Shown one piece after another: positions 14,462 through 15,537 of a stretch of 15,537 nt of DNA. Both the position numbers and the translations under genes were made by a program. Under the pieces are notes generated by a model. It was not told the DNA's origin and did no database searches. It saw only the letters and a program-made list of their open reading frames with translations. The number at the start of each line of letters is the position of its first letter. Within the stretch, counting starts at the first letter, position 1. Source of the stretch: Hirschia sp964352025 (lineage in GTDB: Bacteria; Pseudomonadota; Alphaproteobacteria; Caulobacterales; Hyphomonadaceae); NCBI GenBank assembly GCA_964352025.1, contig CAYGPZ010000029.1, positions 1-15,537 of the forward strand, written 5' to 3'.

Positions 14462-15537
14462 ATGTCAGAAGACACAACAAACCAAATTGAAGAAACTGAG
14501 GAAGCTCCAGAACATGGGCTACCTGGTCATATGGTGCGCATCATAATCATCAGTCTTGTGCTGGTGTGCATGCTGCTATCTGGATTTGGAAACATTGCGA
14601 CCTGGACTAATGGGGTAGAGGGCGTTGATTACGCGATTGCTTTTGGAACTGGTATTATTTCCGAAGTGATAGGGGCTGTGCTGCTAGTTGTCATTATATG
14701 GTGTCTGGCGCGTCCAAATCTGCAACGTCTTTTAATGGCTGTGTTGTTTCTTCCTGTCTGGTCTATGGCGACATTTCAAAACGCAAGCGCGAGCTGGTCT
14801 TATTATGTCGAAGCGTCAAACGCAGATGAAGTTGCTGCTGCGCAGGCGAGGGCGGTTGAGAAACGTCAGGCTTTAATGACGCAAGCTAATCTGGCTCAAG
14901 AACGCATTGATGAGATTAAATCAGAGCTTAGCTTTATAGGCATGACGCGCACACCTGATGAGATCAGGGCAGAGCGCGATCGTTTGCCAGACAATTACGT
15001 GACCAAGCGTGCAAAGCTGACAGCAGAACTGAATAAAGCAGAGCGCCGCATCGCATTGGACACTGAATTAACGCAGCAACGTTCGACATTATCTCAAACG
15101 GCTGGGGCAGGGGTGATAGCATCTGACACTTCGCAAAACGTGTCCGTTTCCCAGACTCAAGCCGCGTCTATGGGTGTGAATATTCCAGCAAACGCCGCAG
15201 AAATCACAGATGTCTGGAGCTTCCTTCAATTTGTGCAGACCAACCGTCTTGGAAGCCTTGTGATGGTGATGGAAGTGATGAAATCATTTGGGCTTTTATT
15301 GGTGAATGTCGTGTTCTCTGGGGAGACACGTCGCAAGTCAAAAGAGAAAGCTCAGGCGCGTCAGGTTCGAACACGAGAGAAATCCGCAAATAAAGAGCGT
15401 CAAGCCAGCAATGGGGTGCCATCAAGCACGGCATGGGATGCACACCGCGCACAGTCTCAGGCTAGCAACGCACATGCATCAAGCGAGCAGGGCAGTGCCA
15501 AAGTCATTCCAATGACGGCTCCGGTTCAGTCTAAGCC
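14462..15537 (+). CDS. Membrane protein with long coiled coil, unknown function (3' end cut by window)
   Basis: The frame is open from the ATG at 14462 to the window edge (358 codons seen). An acidic N-terminus (1-22) is followed by three predicted membrane helices (about 25-45, 63-83 and 89-107). Next come a charged Ala/Glu/Gln/Arg coiled coil (about 120-212), a Ser/Thr/Gln-rich stretch, a fourth hydrophobic segment (about 263-286), and a basic, then polar tail. The clear periodicity of charged residues supports a coding reading, although the SD is weak. I do not recognise the family. Its place beside the par locus suggests a plasmid-borne envelope function such as conjugation or exclusion, but nothing in the sequence proves this. 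With three helices before it the coiled coil would lie on the opposite side of the membrane to the N-terminus. Confidence 0.7.
   Translation, partial: MSEDTTNQIEETEEAPEHGLPGHMVRIIIISLVLVCMLLSGFGNIATWTNGVEGVDYAIAFGTGIISEVIGAVLLVVIIWCLARPNLQRLLMAVLFLPVWSMATFQNASASWSYYVEASNADEVAAAQARAVEKRQALMTQANLAQERIDEIKSELSFIGMTRTPDEIRAERDRLPDNYVTKRAKLTAELNKAERRIALDTELTQQRSTLSQTAGAGVIASDTSQNVSVSQTQAASMGVNIPANAAEITDVWSFLQFVQTNRLGSLVMVMEVMKSFGLLLVNVVFSGETRRKSKEKAQARQVRTREKSANKERQASNGVPSSTAWDAHRAQSQASNAHASSEQGSAKVIPMTAPVQSK

Overview
The window looks like a piece of an extrachromosomal replicon (plasmid or chromid) from a marine, alga-associated alphaproteobacterium. Four things suggest this: a replication initiator of the RPA/RepA family common on alphaproteobacterial plasmids, a ParA/ribbon-helix-helix partition pair, long arrays of iterons, and two perfect TTAA-N7-TTAA boxes of the alphaproteobacterial cell-cycle regulator CtrA. 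The agar/porphyran-type glycoside hydrolases indicate red-algal galactan as a food source. A Hyphomonadaceae/Caulobacterales-like host is a guess only. No transposase, tRNA, rRNA or CRISPR array was seen.

Layout. Positions 1-4436 hold a divergent pair of surface-lipoprotein galactanases: a CBM6-TSP3-GH16 enzyme (minus strand, cut by the window edge) and a GH86 enzyme (plus strand). They share a 423-bp control region with operator-like repeats. Positions 4520-5521 hold two single-domain response regulators whose genes meet tail to tail and overlap by 4 bp. The first has its Shine-Dalgarno sequence buried in an 11-bp perfect hairpin; the second has a CtrA box upstream. Positions 5617-8551 hold a minus-strand set: a small lipoprotein, a HAD-family hydrolase and a TPR-sulfotransferase. 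A 100-N scaffold gap (7885-7984) lies inside this set and is flanked by the same 55 bp on both sides, so it is most likely an artefact of two overlapping contigs.

Positions 8651-14461 are the plasmid backbone. It contains rep (minus), an iteron-rich origin (9999-10675), a UDP-glucuronate 4-epimerase-like gene (minus), a second iteron cluster (12017-12785) enclosing a small unknown gene, then a gene for an RHH centromere-binding-like protein and parA (minus, 1 nt apart), and a palindrome-rich stretch that is probably the centromere and par operator. At the right edge a plus-strand gene encodes a membrane protein with a long coiled coil.

How the genes fit together. The Rep protein presumably binds the 19 iteron-like sequences (consensus TGGCGATTAGACACG). 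ParA and the RHH protein would segregate the replicon through the 14207-14334 repeats. The agarases, regulators, sulfotransferase and epimerase would be cargo concerned with polysaccharide use and cell-surface polysaccharide. The physical link between the agarase half and the replication half depends on the gap join and should be confirmed.
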